A stretch of 64,000 bases of DNA from Diploptera punctata (Eukaryota; Arthropoda; Insecta; Blattodea; Blaberidae): the NCBI GenBank assembly GCA_030220185.1, contig JASPKZ010003844.1, positions 2,802,501 to 2,866,500 of the forward strand, read 5' to 3'. The stretch's first letter is position 1. Every line of letters begins with the position of its first letter. This document shows positions 43,891 through 55,533 of this stretch, in pieces. The translations under genes and the position numbers were made by a program. The notes beneath the pieces were generated by a model that ran no database searches, was not told where the DNA came from, and saw only the letters and a program-made list of their open reading frames with translations.

Positions 43891-44345
43891 TTTGCTGAAG
43901 CTATTGTGGGAGCCAAATGGGGCAGTATGTGGTCCTATAGGTTTTCTCCTTGCTGATGGAAGTACACTGTTAAAACATAAGAAATGTCATTTATACCTGC
44001 CAAGACTAAGTGTATGCATATCCACGTCATGGCTCCTTGACAACACTTTTAGCAGCTAAGTCATGCAAGGTCGAGGGAGCGAGTTCTTGTTGCTCAAATG
44101 TGGGGACCTATCAGCTAAGGGAGACAACCATAACAGAAAACATTGGCCTTCCAGGATTACTTTAGGTTGGCATTGGGTTGAAACCCCAATCCATAAAAAG
44201 AAAATATCACAAAATCTAATGAATCAATAGCCAGATTGACTCTGATAAGTCTGTACCACTGAATGGACAAGGATGGCAAGGGCTTGTGAGGAAAGCCAGG
44301 TCCCTCATAGGGCTGTTGTGTCACTGATGTGATGATGATGATGGA
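43890..44345 (+). mobile_element. LINE-like 3' remnant with (GAT)n tail
   Basis: From 44060 the sequence has GAGCGAGTTCTTGTTGCTC, GGCAAGGGCTTGTGAGGAAA and CCCTCATAGGGCTGTTGTG, then a GAT run at 44329-44341. This order, ending in a GAT tail, fits the tails of LINEs in this window. The coding part is too broken to name. The short frame at 43859-44059 has no recognisable domain. Confidence 0.5.
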
Positions 44346-44349
44346 ACTA

Positions 44350-46880
44350 TTGTTATCTTGTAAATATTTTATAATAATTCTATTAATTCAGTCCCAAGGG
44401 ATTGGCTAACCCTGCAGTCGCAGGAGGCCCTTGCCCGAAATGAGATGATTATGGGCTAATTCTAATTCTATTAATTCATTTGTAATCTTTATTGTGTGAA
44501 ATTTATAGAAAAGCCCTTTTTAACATTACAAAATGTTTCAAGAAGTGAGAGACATTTAAATTTTCATTTGTTATTAATAAATACCGGTATTCAGATTATT
44601 GGGCACAGAGGATGTTGAATAAACTATAGCACTGAAAATACAACACCTATTACATTTTCATATAGAGTTTGAAAAATGTTGTTATATTTCTGCTAAACTA
44701 TACATATTTGCAACTATTCTCTTAGATTAGTCTTTAGATACAATCATACATATAAGAGGGTTGTATAGCCTATATACATAGCCAAACAGTGCTTTGCAGT
44801 TTACATTATTAACAGTTTAATATCAAGAAAATTGTTTAAATAATTGCATTCATAAGAAAGAAATAAAGTAAAAGTTAGTAATACTGCTACTAAGATTATA
44901 TATAATTATTTCTGTAGTATGGTAAGACTATAGACATTTACTCCGTTTATGATACAGTTTTTTTGGCATAATGCTATAATTGGATCACAATGTGTATTGT
45001 GCATATACATGGTAATAATCCATTTTGTTGTAATGTAAATGATAAAATATATACACTAATATCACTATATTCTCTAACTAATTAGGTGTTATATGGTTGA
45101 CTAGAATATTGGAATTACAATGTATATACATAGGTTTGTGCATCACTGGTTCAATAAAATGAAAGTCTCTTTTATTTACAATAATCGTTGTGTTCAATGA
45201 TTATGTACAACAGCATTCTATGTACAGATTTAAACACATTATCTAATAGGTACAATACTGGGCACTTTAACCTTTATGACAATGTAGAAAAAAATAGACC
45301 ATCAAGGCTCATAGGAAAACCATATGTTTTCAGCCACAGTATAATTTTATCTGAGGTATCAACGAACCAACTTGGACTTACAATAAAATTATTTCATTCC
45401 TTTATTTTTGAAGTAATACCTAGCTGTCCATAATAGAGTTTGATTTTCTGATCCCATGGTCTGGACTCGGAAAAGCAAACTTGTCTTTAAATGGATTTTT
45501 CAGATTCCATAAGGGTCAGAGAATATGATTTGTGAAAAATAATATGAAAAGGAAAATGGGTAAACAGTGTTAATGGCAATGTTAGAAAAATATATAAAAA
45601 ATTCATATATTTAATAAAATGTATGATTTTCCACATGAAATAGAGTCACTGAACAGTAGTTGGTGCGAAAACTGAATGAGAAGTAGCAAAAGAAAATGAC
45701 ATCCCCTTCTCTAGCCAAAGATAATCAGTTTTTGTCTAAAGCTAATGCAGTGAGTTATCTGACTATTTAATTTCTATTCAGTAATTTCCTTGCTTTTCCA
45801 AACATTTTTTGGTGTAATTTCATGTAAAATTGAAAAAAGAAAAAGAACAGAGCTCCAGTATGAAGTTTGTGCTAACACACACGAGAAATGTTGTATAAAA
45901 TATATCAGTTATTGGTAATTAGGATGTTGGTGTTAATTTTTTTTAATATGTTAAATTTGTATAATCTTTCAATATCTGGTATTGAGGATTATGGACTTAT
46001 TGATTGTTTTCATTTTTTTCTACATATCTTTATAAAACCATCAAGTGCCCAGTATGTGTCTGAAAATTCTTACAGTCAAGATTATGTCTTGATATTCCAA
46101 AGCAATTATTATTTTAGACTCTTGATTGGCAACTTATCATAATTCAACAAATAAAAAAATATACAGTATCATTAATGTGGATAAATCTTCATATGTCTAT
46201 GAATCTTATAAACTGACAAATGTCTTGTCAACTTTAAGCAAATAACAAAGTATACTTCTGGTCTTTCTTATTTCTTTCAAATACTATTACAATGGCTAGG
46301 ATACTAGTGAACAGCAGATGACCACATAACAGGGAAATTGTCCAGCCTGTTTGGTGTAGACTTGTTCTGAATTTGAAATACAATACATTTCAAAATATAA
46401 GGCATAACATTTTATTTTTATTTAGGCCATTCAAAATTGAAGTGCACCTTATAACTAGCATAAAATATGAGCATTCTTAAAATTATGTTTATATAATTCA
46501 CGTTTGTAGTAATTAAATATTAGGTTTATTATTATGAATATTATCTACAGCAAACCAAGGGTCATACTGGGTGGGCTCTGGCCATGGATACCAAATAAGG
46601 GAATACTAAAATAAGGTGTAATACAAAATCATACTTGTGTTATGTATTAATAATAAAGAAAAGTGCACGAATGTGCATAGTATCATATAAATTGTACATG
46701 TTAAGTTTCTTTTCTGTAGATTATTACTGATTTGGTCCTTTCTTTGCACCATTGGATGTGGTATTTTCCACACTCTTTGCCGCACAGTTCGTATACACAT
46801 TCACTGGTTGGATCATGGAATAGCTTGAGGATGCAGATCTTGTGATGAAAACCATGGGTTCTGAGCCTAGTTACCACATG
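44350..46880. other. AT-rich stretch, no gene seen
   Basis: About 2.5 kb. Short open frames (45188-45433, 45888-46142) have no recognisable motif and no splice context. A small GC-rich patch at 44390-44440 (CCTGCAGTCGCAGGAGGCCC) may be a SINE scrap. Confidence 0.45.
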
Positions 46881-46887
46881 TCATAGG

Positions 46888-47100
46888 TTATAGTTTGTTC
46901 CGGTCCAGTCTCGATTCAGAAAGGTATCTTACGTATAGAAGTCCTCTTGTATTTCCGTTCTTTTTCCTTTCCTTTTTTTTTTTGACTGCTGATTTCCAGA
47001 TTGTAATGGTGGGCAGTTGAAGTTGAAGCCTTAGGTCTTCTAAGAAGAAGGTTTTCTTTGCCATTTCATACACTAGTCTGGAGGGCATGATCCTCGAGAT
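46888..47100 (-). mobile_element. LINE coding remnant
   Basis: The minus strand at 47088-46900 reads MPSRLVYEMAKKTFFLEDLR and SESRLDRNKL with a low-complexity lysine run between. The first segment is similar to SRLIYEFTKETYYIED in the LINE at 10690-12130, so both belong to related non-LTR families. Confidence 0.55.
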
Positions 47101-47225
47101 GCATAGAGTTTGTGTTATGTATTGATATTTTATAGAAAGCTAACGTCTACTGATTATAGTTCTTTATTAAGGAATTTCCAATAATTAAGTTTTGTACCTT
47201 AATAATTAATGCAGATCTATTATAA

Positions 47226-47539
47226 CTTTTTTTTTTCCATGGTGCGACAGGCCTAGAAGGCCCTTAGCCTACCAGCCAGCTGCTGGCCTTACATCCACAT
47301 GTGTCAATCACAGAAGTAGATGATTATCTAGCCAGTGTAGGGGTGACATGTGGTCAGCATGTCGAGTCTCCCAGCTGTTATAGCTGGTTTTCTCTACCTG
47401 GAATCATTACTTATTGTAGCTACCCAAATGCCTCATGATACTGGGTCAGCACCAGCCCCATGGAGACTCGAACTAGCGCAAGTCCCATAGCTTTGCACCA
47501 AGGTTTCCTGCCTTAACCATTCGGCTATGGCATGGGACT
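47226..47539 (-). mobile_element. tRNA-derived SINE, family S4, complete, with target-site duplication
   Basis: The direct repeat ATCTATTATAA at 47215-47225 and 47540-47550 bounds it. On the minus strand the head is CCCATGCCATAGCCGAATGG, then TTAAGGCAGGAAACC (box A region) and AGTTCGAGTCTCC (box B). The tail end reads GGGCCTTCTAGGCCTGTCGC. It is the reference copy for the fragments at 4338-5062, 22340-22458 and 28380-28670. Confidence 0.9.
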
Positions 47540-47589
47540 ATCTATTATAATACATTATTTATTTAGCAGTTTTCACAATGTTTCACATC

Positions 47590-48680
47590 TTCCTGTGCCC
47601 AATTAATCTACTATCATTCTCTGTTGTCCAATCCTTTGTCCCCTCATGCTGCTCAAAACACCATCAATCCACATTCTTTTTGGCGATCTTCTTCTACCAA
47701 ATGACACTCATTGTAGTATTCTTCTTGGGAATCTGACTGTTGTCATTCTTTTGACATGATCAAACCATTCTAATTGTTTGTTTCTTATGAAATCCAGAAT
47801 TAAAGTCTGAACATTCATGTTTAGTTTAATAATACTGTTTCTTATTTTGTCTCTTCTAGAAATTCTAGCTGAACACCTCCAAAAATCCATTTCTGCAGAA
47901 TTTAATTTACTTGTTCTAGATTTTAATTCCCATGTTTCTACCCCACATATCATTGTACTCCTTATTATTGTGTTAAAAATGTTTGTTTTTGTTTTAGAAT
48001 TTATATTATGATCCCATAAAAGACCATTTAATTTTGATATTGCAGTTTTACCCTTATTTATTCTCTCATTAATTTCAGATTCATGACTTCATCTGCACTA
48101 ATTTTTGCCCCCAAATGTACATATTTGTCACATACTTTTATTTTTCCATGCGCAGTTTCTAAAATTAAATCTTTTGAATTATCTCCTATTACCTTATACT
48201 TCACCATCATCATCATCATCATCCGGTATCATGACAGCTGCCGCCATCTTCTGGAAACCAAACACCATTCTTCTTTGTCCATCCATTGATCTTCCTCCAA
48301 TCCTCTGACAATCATAGCCACTTGCACACTTTCTATCCACGTTTTCTTTGGTCTTCCTTTCTTCCTCCTCTCCATTGGGATCCATTCCATAATAAGTTTA
48401 GGAAATCTTTGCTATGGCATTCTTTTGACATGGCCATACCACTGTAATCTTTTCTTTTCTATAATGTCTATGATGTCCGGCTCCTCATGTACATCCATAA
48501 TATTTTTGCTCCACCAAACAGGGTTTAAAGCATTTGTTGCTTGTTTTGTTTGTGCGATTCACCTTATACTTCATTTTGTCCAAATTTTTCTTTAATCCCT
48601 AATTTTATTATATTTATATAACTGTAGTCTGCAGCCATGAGATCGAAGTATAATAAATGATAATAGATAATATAAATTAA
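47590..48680 (-). mobile_element. LINE 3' region, interrupted by a second LINE tail
   Basis: On the minus strand 47953-47708 reads VETWELKSRTSKLNSAEMDF, RRDKIRNSIIKLN and EWFDHVKRMTTVRFPRRIL, typical LINE C-terminal motifs. A GRRKK-type basic stretch follows at about 47690-47640. The upstream part resumes at 48574-48680 after an insertion of another LINE tail (48204-48560). The overall copy is frame-broken. Confidence 0.72.
48204..48560 (-). mobile_element. LINE 3' fragment with (ATC)n tail and 13-bp target-site duplication
   Basis: The direct repeat ACCTTATACTTCA at 48191-48203 and 48561-48573 bounds the fragment. The tail is ATC repeats at 48204-48222. The minus strand contains RKTKENVDRKCASGYDCQ and GRSMDGQRRMVF. 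The empty site is reconstructed in the surrounding LINE. Confidence 0.82.
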
Positions 48681-48779
48681 TTCAGACACTTTTTGAAACT
48701 ATATAAAGTAATCTCAAAACCAATAATAATTTGATTCAGAAATAAAACTTGAATATGGGAAACAAAAAGTAAAAATAAA

Positions 48780-49085
48780 ATTGAAACTGCAAAAATCAAT
48801 GAGAATTCTGAGAACTATGCTGAATACACAAGATTGAATAAGATAGAAAACAGTAAATTTAAAAATAGAAATATAATAGAAGATATATCAGATTGTAGAA
48901 GGTGATAGAGAGAGAGCACATGAAAAGAATGGTGAAGATTAGTTTTGAGTTATAGACCAACAAGTAGGAAAATATCAAGAAACAGGAGAAGAGATCAGGA
49001 GACAGACAAGAGAATACGAAATGAAGTTTTTGAGACTGATGCAGACAGATTGCTACCTAATCAATAAGACAAGAAGAAGTAGACA
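48780..49085 (+). mobile_element. Degraded LINE 3' remnant
   Basis: The plus strand reads EHMKRMVKISFEL and KKQEKRSGDRQENT in one frame, the H..RM....... basic pattern seen at the end of LINE proteins (compare GHVARMG at 11.3 kb). It ends near a GAAGAAG run. Confidence 0.5.
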
Positions 49086-49795
49086 GAATATAAAAAAAGA
49101 AACTTTCCCTTTGATAGAATATTTTCACTGTCTTCTTTGATTAGGGGTGCACCTTATATTTGAAAATTTTAATTTAATTTTTTAAAATTAAATATAATTA
49201 TATTTGTGCATCTGCCTCATATTTGGAAATATTAAGTTATTTAACGTATTCTGCATTGGATGTAAATTAATATAATATTTTTTTAGACCATTTCTGCTAT
49301 GTTACCCAGACCATTTCTAGATATCATTATGAAAATGACTACAAATACAAAATAGGGGTGTTATTATGAATTAATTATAATCATTTTATCATTATCATTG
49401 CATAATAATTATCTTTAAAGATAAATGACTAGATGTTACACTAAAATTATAATTTACATTGGTTTAGAAATGACATAATCAGGACTGAATATCAGATTGT
49501 GTTTCTTTTGACTAGATAAGCACTCGTTTGTCAACATGACTTATTAAAGTAGATTATAGATACAGGTACATACATGTAAATTAATTTACTGTTACACTTA
49601 CATTTTATTTAATTACACTATAGACATCATATGAGAATTGAAGACTAAATAAACATAAAAACTAGCTGCAGAATGATATTAGACACATTAGCAGAAGTTT
49701 CAAACTTTCTAAACTGAAATTAAAAATAAATTCCTAATTGTTTTTAAACTATGAGAACAAAATGTGTGTGTGTTCTAATGTCATCCACTGCAATT
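49086..49795. other. AT-rich stretch, no gene seen
   Basis: About 700 bp with no supportable feature. Confidence 0.5.
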
Positions 49796-49799
49796 TTTG

Positions 49800-50425
49800 T
49801 GCTTTGTGTTCTATACTAGGCAGACAGATGGCATTAGGATCTATTTTTAATTTATGCACCACTTTGCCACATCAATTTAAGTAGATGATGTGTATTTGTA
49901 TTGTGTACAGAGAGGAATGTAGGAGTGTGTGTTTAAGTGTTTGTGTATAGTCTAAGTGTTTTGTATGAGGGATAATGATGAAGAGAAGGGAGAAGGTAAA
50001 ACCCAGTGCCAGCACTTAGTCTACCCCTATCAAAGAGTACAGAAGGACTGCCAGGTGCATCCGATGGCTGGAATTATGAACGGTATCTTATACATTCTAC
50101 AAAGGAGTTTGAAACTTAATCCAGACATCTGGTGTATAATTTAGTAATTAAAAATTGTAACCACACACTTTCCAATCCTAAGATTGACAATTTATACAAT
50201 TAACACTTTGAGTCCTGCTGGTTCAGAAAAACACCTCTGTAAATCTGCCGGCACAGGCATGCCAAGAGATTTAATTTTCTCTGGCTTTAGTGTCAATTAA
50301 ATGCCGTGGAACTAGTACCACCAACAGACTCAAAGTGTTAAGATTTCCAACCATTCTGGTTATCAAACTCACACCCTCTAGTCATGAGACAGGCAATCTA
50401 CCATCTGAACTCGCACAGCACACTA
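49800..50425 (-). mobile_element. SINE-like repeat S5, interrupted by a TTAA MITE
   Basis: Second copy of the family at 33950-34440, with the shared blocks GGATAATGATGAAGAGAAGG, CCAGTGCCAGCACTTAG and TCTGGTGTATAATTTAG. On the minus strand the end at 50425-50350 looks tRNA-like (GTTCAGATGGTAGATTGCC then GTGAGTTTGATAACC). It is split at a TTAA by the MITE at 50204-50337. Confidence 0.65.
50204..50337. mobile_element. 134-bp MITE with TTAA target site
   Basis: Ends CACTTTGAGTCCTGCTGG and CCAACAGACTCAAAGTG are imperfect inverted repeats, the outer 11 bp exact. TTAA flanks both sides (50200-50203 and 50338-50341). The homologous S5 copy has ACAATTAATATTTCC at this point, the empty site. The terminal sequence differs from that of the 16988-17207 MITE, so a second TTAA family is present. 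Confidence 0.87.
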
Positions 50426-50594
50426 AAACAAAATAATCAATATTAAATTTTAACCATGTGAATTATGAACCTAGTATTTGAACATAAATCAGATTTTAAT
50501 CAAAATTACAGTGGGAAGTAACACTATGAGGTAATTTACAATTTATAAATTATAAATTATATTGTAGAATGCAGGCTTTCACGGCCAGTAATCA

Positions 50595-51964
50595 TAGTAT
50601 TAGAAGATTCTGGGCTATAAGGGCGTGGTTTATAACTGGTGTTTCTTCCAGATGCTTCTACCTCGACTATGGAGGACATCTTCAGTGGTGAGTTATTCCA
50701 AGTGTTGTTCCCTAGTTGGAAATTCGGCTGTGTATGAGTGATAGACTGCTAGAACCTGGTATTTATACTTGCGCTGACTCCTGGACCGGGTTACCCAAGG
50801 ACAATCTGTGATGTCATCAGGAATTGAGCGACCTGATGTACTAGTGTTCAGGCTGGACCCACTTCAGCAAAAAAACACATCCCCAGCTGGTGCACTGGGG
50901 GAATAGTCAGTGGATCTGCTAGACAGTCCTCCTGGCTAAGTCCAAGGGACTCATGAATCATTAGTGGGATCGGCAGGAGATGAGCACCCTGTCGTACTAT
51001 TTGCTCACCTGTTGGAGCTTGTGAGCTCCATGCTGGCCCACAACAGCAGTGGGACACGTCCCTGGGGGCAGACCAGGGCACGGCTCAGACCAGTGCAGGG
51101 GGGAGCAACTGTGCTGGCTCCCGGCTAAGCCTACGGGCTCGTGGACAAACTGTGGGGTCACCAGGAGATGAGCACCTGGATGTACTAAAGTCTCACACTG
51201 TGGGGCTTCAGGATTCAAGCCCTAGCCGGTCTCACAACAGCTGCAGGATGCGTCCCTGGAGGTAGAACAGGGGAACGGTTGGTGGATCTGCAACAGCAGT
51301 CCTTCCGGCTAGGCTCGAGGAGCCCGTGGACCAACTGTGGGGTTGTCAGGAATGAGCAACCTGACATACTATGTAGCTCAGCAATTTCCCTGAAGTTGCA
51401 ACTCCAACACCTTCTCCCTGAGGTGTTGGTTTAAGGCCGAGAACTTGAATGTGGACGCGAGTTAGATAGGGAGGACAAGATTCTGGGACTTCGGAGTATG
51501 GTCTTTGACTGAGGTATCCCAAGGGGTGGAGGCATGGGTCCAGATAATTATTGATTGGCTGGATGAAGTCGAAGCTGATTGGGTAGTCGTCAATCTATCG
51601 TCTGATTGGTTTGGTTCTGTCTCTTCATTATTAAGTAGGCATATACGCCTGTTATTTAATATGTGATACCAGGAATATAAGCCTTCTTAATAACAAAGAC
51701 ACAGAACCAAATCAAAATTCGATGACAGATTGACAACAGCTATCCACCAATCAGCTTCAGCTGCATCCAGTCATTCGGTGACCAGCACAAGTATAAATAC
51801 CAGGTTCCAGCAGTCTACCACTCATACACAGCTGAACTTCTGACCAGGGAACAACACCTACAAGAATTTACCACTGAAGATGCCTCCTTGGTTGAGGGAG
51901 AAATGTCTGGGACAAAGATCAGTTATGTACCATGGCTTTATAGCCCAGAATCTACTAATACTAT
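50595..51964. mobile_element. Composite fold-back P9 with GC-rich minisatellite
   Basis: Arms 50595-50776 and 51783-51964 are inverted copies (TAGTATTAGAAGATTCTGGG at the outer left). Inside lie a GC-rich tandem array at about 50826-51400 and a second inverted pair at about 51552-51635 and 51682-51776 (GATTGGTTTGGTTCTGTCTC). Hammerhead-like cores occur in each arm: right 51871-51910 has CTGAAGA, CCTC/GAGG, GAAA, GTC; left is the minus-strand mirror at 50649-50688. A PLE outer mark (GGGAAGTAACACTATGAGGT) lies at 50513-50533, just outside the left arm. The interior is not recognisably coding. Confidence 0.75.
50826..51400. repeat. GC-rich minisatellite, about 185-bp unit
   Basis: GAGCACCTGATGTACTA-type motifs start at 50826, 50982, 51170 and 51354 (spacings 156, 188 and 184). 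Each unit also contains CTCCTGGCTAAG.C or a variant and CACAACAGC.G..GGA. The array is far richer in GC than the rest of the window. The short proline- and cysteine-rich open frames across it are by-products. Confidence 0.8.
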
Positions 51965-51969
51965 AAATT

Positions 51970-52365
51970 AGATTACTATATATATTATCCATATATTAGA
52001 TGATAAAGCATAATAAAGAGTCATCTTTTCTCATCCTTATCTAAGTTGTAATATTCACCTTAACTAAAAATATTTACATTATTTTAGAGTTTAGATATTC
52101 TTTTAAATAGCTCATCTCTTTATATTTACAAGTATTCAAGCCTTTAACAACTGTCAAATACATACCTAAAATATTAGATAAAACAATTTCAAGTGCAATT
52201 AAATAAATATTTCTACTTTCTGATAACATATATAACTGTATGATGTATTTGCTAAAAAAAACAATGTAGTTTGGGTATTAATTAAACAGAATGGTAGGCA
52301 ATATCCAGCATTTAGATATCTTTTTTTTTATATTTATATATATATATATATAATAATAAATTTGG
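51970..52365. other. AT-rich stretch, no gene seen
   Basis: About 400 bp between two fold-backs with no supportable feature. Confidence 0.5.
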
Positions 52366-52367
52366 GA

Positions 52368-53301
52368 ATTTTTAACATTATGAGGTTTTATTAATAAGAA
52401 ATAAATGAATCGTGAATTCTTCTTACCTCATACTTCTATGTTTTCTTAAACACAGCACTGCAGTATCAGCGACCATCGTCACCATCCTCAATTGTTTTCA
52501 CGACTGTCAATTTTTTTCTTTTGCCCGTAATTGTCCAAACTGCCATCTGTTCTTTTGAAGGAATTATTTTCTAAACTGCCATCTGGTGTTCTTTTGAAGG
52601 AATCATTTTCTAAACTGCCATCTGTTGTATTTTTGAAGAACTTTGTAATCAAGCTCGGTTCGTCTAGAATCTCGAAGTTCATGGTTCTAATATGGTTTTT
52701 TTTTGACTGTATATATTTTCCCAAACTGTTAAATCCAAAGGTTTGGATAGATGTTTCAAAAGTTTTGCTTCTTTTTCAATTCTATGATTCCCTAATAAAC
52801 TATGTGCTGCTACAGCTGATTTTTCAATTTCTCCATTCTTTATGTTTCTGAAGTTGGAACTTGGAAACTCATAAAAAAGAACACTTCAGAAACATAAAGA
52901 ATGGAGAAATTGAAAAATCAGCTATAGCAGCACATAGTTTATTAGAGAATCATAAAATTGAAAAAGGAGCAAAACTTTTGAAATGTCTATACAAACCTTT
53001 GGATTTAACAGTTTGGGAAAAGATATATAGTCAAAAAAGCCATACTAGAACCATGAACTTCAAGATTCTAGACAAACCGAGCTTGATTACAAAGTTCTTC
53101 AAAAATACAACAGATGCAGTTTAGAAAATAATTCCTTCAAAAGAACACCAGATGGCAGTTTGGATAATTACCGGCAAAAGAAAAAATTGACAGTCGTGAA
53201 AACAGCTGAGGATGGTGATGATGGTCGCTGATACTGCAGTGCTGTGTTTAAAAAAAAACATAGAAGTATGAGGTAAGAAGAATTCACGATTAATTTCATT
53301 C
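52368..53301. mobile_element. PLE fold-back P10 with GIY-YIG fragments
   Basis: Left arm 52402-52857 and right arm 52862-53301. The right arm, in sense, reads KKEHFRNIKNGEIEKSAIAA, SLLENHKIEKGAKLLKCLYK and TMNFKILDKPSLITKFFKNT, the PLE region downstream of the YIG motif. The left arm mirrors it. The ends are TTACCTCATACTTCTATG and complement. The outer mark TTAACATTATGAGGTTTT is on the left at 52372-52389. Left-arm DNA encodes three near-identical NSFKRTPDGSLEN-type repeats (52550-52640). The arms differ by small indels, so they have diverged since duplication. Confidence 0.88.
53206..53241 (+). ncRNA. Degenerate hammerhead-like core in P10
   Basis: CTGAGGA (53206-53212), T, stem GGTGA (53214-53218) with TCGCT (53225-53229, two G-U pairs), GATAC, TGCA, GTG. 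The positions are those of the P2 and P5 cores, but GATAC for GAAAC and GUG for GUC should prevent cleavage. Fold-back P6 has the same two changes with a different 3' stem strand (TTGCC), so the stem still pairs. Confidence 0.45.
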
Positions 53302-53360
53302 ATATTTAAATATCTGTCAGTGTTTTGAACAAATGAATGACATTCATCTTCTATTTTCAG

Positions 53361-53503
53361 GAAGTATCACTATGAGGTTTATTTAATATCATTAAAAGGA
53401 ATCAGAATTTGCATCTCACCTCATATTTTGTTGATTCTTGAAACCATTCCTCAAGAATCAATAAAATATGTGGTGAGATATGAATTCTGACTCCTTTTAA
53501 TGA
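53361..53503. mobile_element. Minimal PLE fold-back P11
   Basis: Arms about 53392-53446 and 53452-53503 mirror each other around a 5-6-bp centre (TTGATTCTTGA and TCAAGAATCAA). They contain CTCACCTCATATTTTG and the outer mark GGAAGTATCACTATGAGGTT at 53362. Nothing but the terminal ~55 bp is left. No ribozyme core. Confidence 0.78.
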
Positions 53504-53639
53504 CATGCTTTAGCATATTTGGTGCTAGAGGTTTCATTTCCAAATATTCAGTTATTTGCCATACAAAAGGTTGGCTTAAATAACAACCAATTTCATTAGC
53601 AAAATGAAAAATTTTAACGTTTTTGAGTTTAATTTTAGA

Positions 53640-53730
53640 AAGAATAATTATGTTTGAACCTGGAGTCAAACCGCAGATCTCTAGCTCTGTCCACCAGTGC
53701 AATAACTATTATGCCATTCAAACTTCTGAT
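53640..53730 (-). mobile_element. tRNA-like module
   Basis: On the minus strand TAGTTATTGCACTGGTGGAC gives a box-A-like region, AGAGCTAGAGATCTGC the anticodon region and GGTTTGACTCC the box B, ending AGGTTCAAAC. It resembles the Ser-like module at 4400-4505 (AACTAGAGGTC, GGTTCGATTCC) but is more diverged. Confidence 0.5.
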
Positions 53731-53739
53731 AGGAACGTC

Positions 53740-54610
53740 AAATTTCTTTCCATTTATACAATTCTCCATAAATCTGAACGCCATCTGACGACTTCTGTTT
53801 GAAGAATTTTTATTGAGCATTTAAACATTACTTTTAAGCGGTAAAGCTTCATTTTTGAGTTTATTCATAAATGCTGAATAAGATATAATTTTGTGATGTA
53901 CATTTATCATAATATAATAACATGATCAGCATCTCTTCATCCTTATACATATAATACTATCCTGATATCATATATGTAGATCAGTCTATAATTTACAATT
54001 GTGCAAAAGTAAAGTAAATAAATAAAAAAATTGAGTCCAAATTAGCAAATGCCTTTAGTAAATAAAAAAATAGAAATTAGATCAGTCATATTTGGGATGA
54101 AATGGAAAGTGTCAGTATATAATAAAGAATCACCTATTCTCTATATGAATTAATAACATTCTTCTTAACCTAGAAATATCTTACAATGATGAGCCTCGAC
54201 AATGTATTGGTGGTAGTTCTCTCTAACAACTTACCACTTTATATTTACAAACACAAAACACTTAATTTTCAGACAATTAATTATACATTCACATTAGTTA
54301 TTTCATTCCTTTATTATTTTGCATAATAACATTTTTATTTGATGTTTGTATAACAGAAACATTTCAAAATATGCAATAAAATTGTTTCATTGCTTTCATT
54401 ATCTATTCAAGCTGATCTGGTAGGCATATATTGTAGTCGGATTTTTTTTTTAAGAAATATAGAGCCATAGATTATCGTATATAGTTTTCCATTCTCTAAA
54501 TTGTTTAATTCAACAAACTAATGCATATTTTCAACTCCAGTTTTCAAAATAATGTTATGATACTAATTATTATCAAGGTATATAGAGACATTATTATAAC
54601 ATGATATGAG
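53740..54610. other. AT-rich stretch, no gene seen
   Basis: About 870 bp with no supportable feature. Confidence 0.5.
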
Positions 54611-54619
54611 AAAATGGAG

Positions 54620-54893
54620 TACAAAGTAAAGTAGTAAAGTATCCTATGTAGGCCTCAGGTAATGGCTTCCATCTTTTTAGACAATCGGCATCAGATGTCA
54701 GCAAGGTTGTCAGCCCTGCATGACAGCTTTTTTTACCTCCAGAACAAGCATCTAGTACTCATTTCCTTTATAGGCTGAGTCAACCCCAGGGTATGGTGCC
54801 ACTAGAAGGTTTGGGCCAATTTAAAAATCCTGATTCCACTGGGACTCAAACACCTGATCTTCCGGCTTGTAGCATTTTGCCTTAATCAACTAT
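54620..54893 (-). mobile_element. SINE S1, old degenerate copy
   Basis: The order of blocks follows S1: AGACAATCGGCATCAGATGT, CAAGCATCTAGTACTCATTT, GGCTGAGTCAACCCC, then TGATTCCACTGGGACTC (box B decayed). It has several deletions and many substitutions, so it is older than the copies at 4.5, 24.0, 42.9 and 60.1 kb. Confidence 0.78.
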
Positions 54894-54899
54894 GAGAGA

Positions 54900-55530
54900 A
54901 TACTTATGCATTTGCTAGGAATTAGTATAGCAGGCCATAAACTATTTTCTCGCATCACATTACAATAATGTCTCTGTAAATTGTATATATATTTCATGAA
55001 TTTTTATGGATTATATGTCATTTTCAAGATAAATTTCTAATATATCTATAAATTAACTTTATCAAAACTTTGATGTTTGTATTTGCAAATAAATATTAAC
55101 AATAGCATTGATGAATTTATAACAATTTTAATAATCCATTGTTCCAGCATTAATTGTTTTATGTCTTAGTATAATTTGTCCATTCTTGACTGATTTCTTA
55201 GATTTATTATTGTACTTCATATAATTTCATTTCTATTATTATTTTATAAGTTATTAATAGTTTGTAATTATGTAATATTAGCTACGTAGATTCTTTGTTG
55301 TTTGTGCGTTTGATGTTTACTTAAAGTTGCAAAAATATAATGATACAAGATGAAAAACAATTTTCCTCTGTTTTTTAACTTTTTCATTTAAAATTTACAA
55401 CAAATATATAACAATGAGTGAATAGTTATATGGCATTCATACAAGCAATATTTGACTGTCTAAATCTTGCAATGGAGAACAAGTAACTGATTGCAACATG
55501 TTTTCTAATATAGTTATTCATTAAGTTATG
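54900..55530. other. AT-rich stretch, no gene seen
   Basis: About 630 bp with no supportable feature. Confidence 0.5.
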
Positions 55531-55533
55531 TAG

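Noticed and set aside
48083..48385. Overlapping frames including a poly-Asp peptide
   Set aside because: The Asp run is the translated ATC/GAT tail of a LINE fragment with a clear 13-bp duplication.
50848..51218. Cys/Pro-rich open frames with a secreted-protein look
   Set aside because: They fall on the GC-rich minisatellite of fold-back P9, and both repeat the same unit in different frames.
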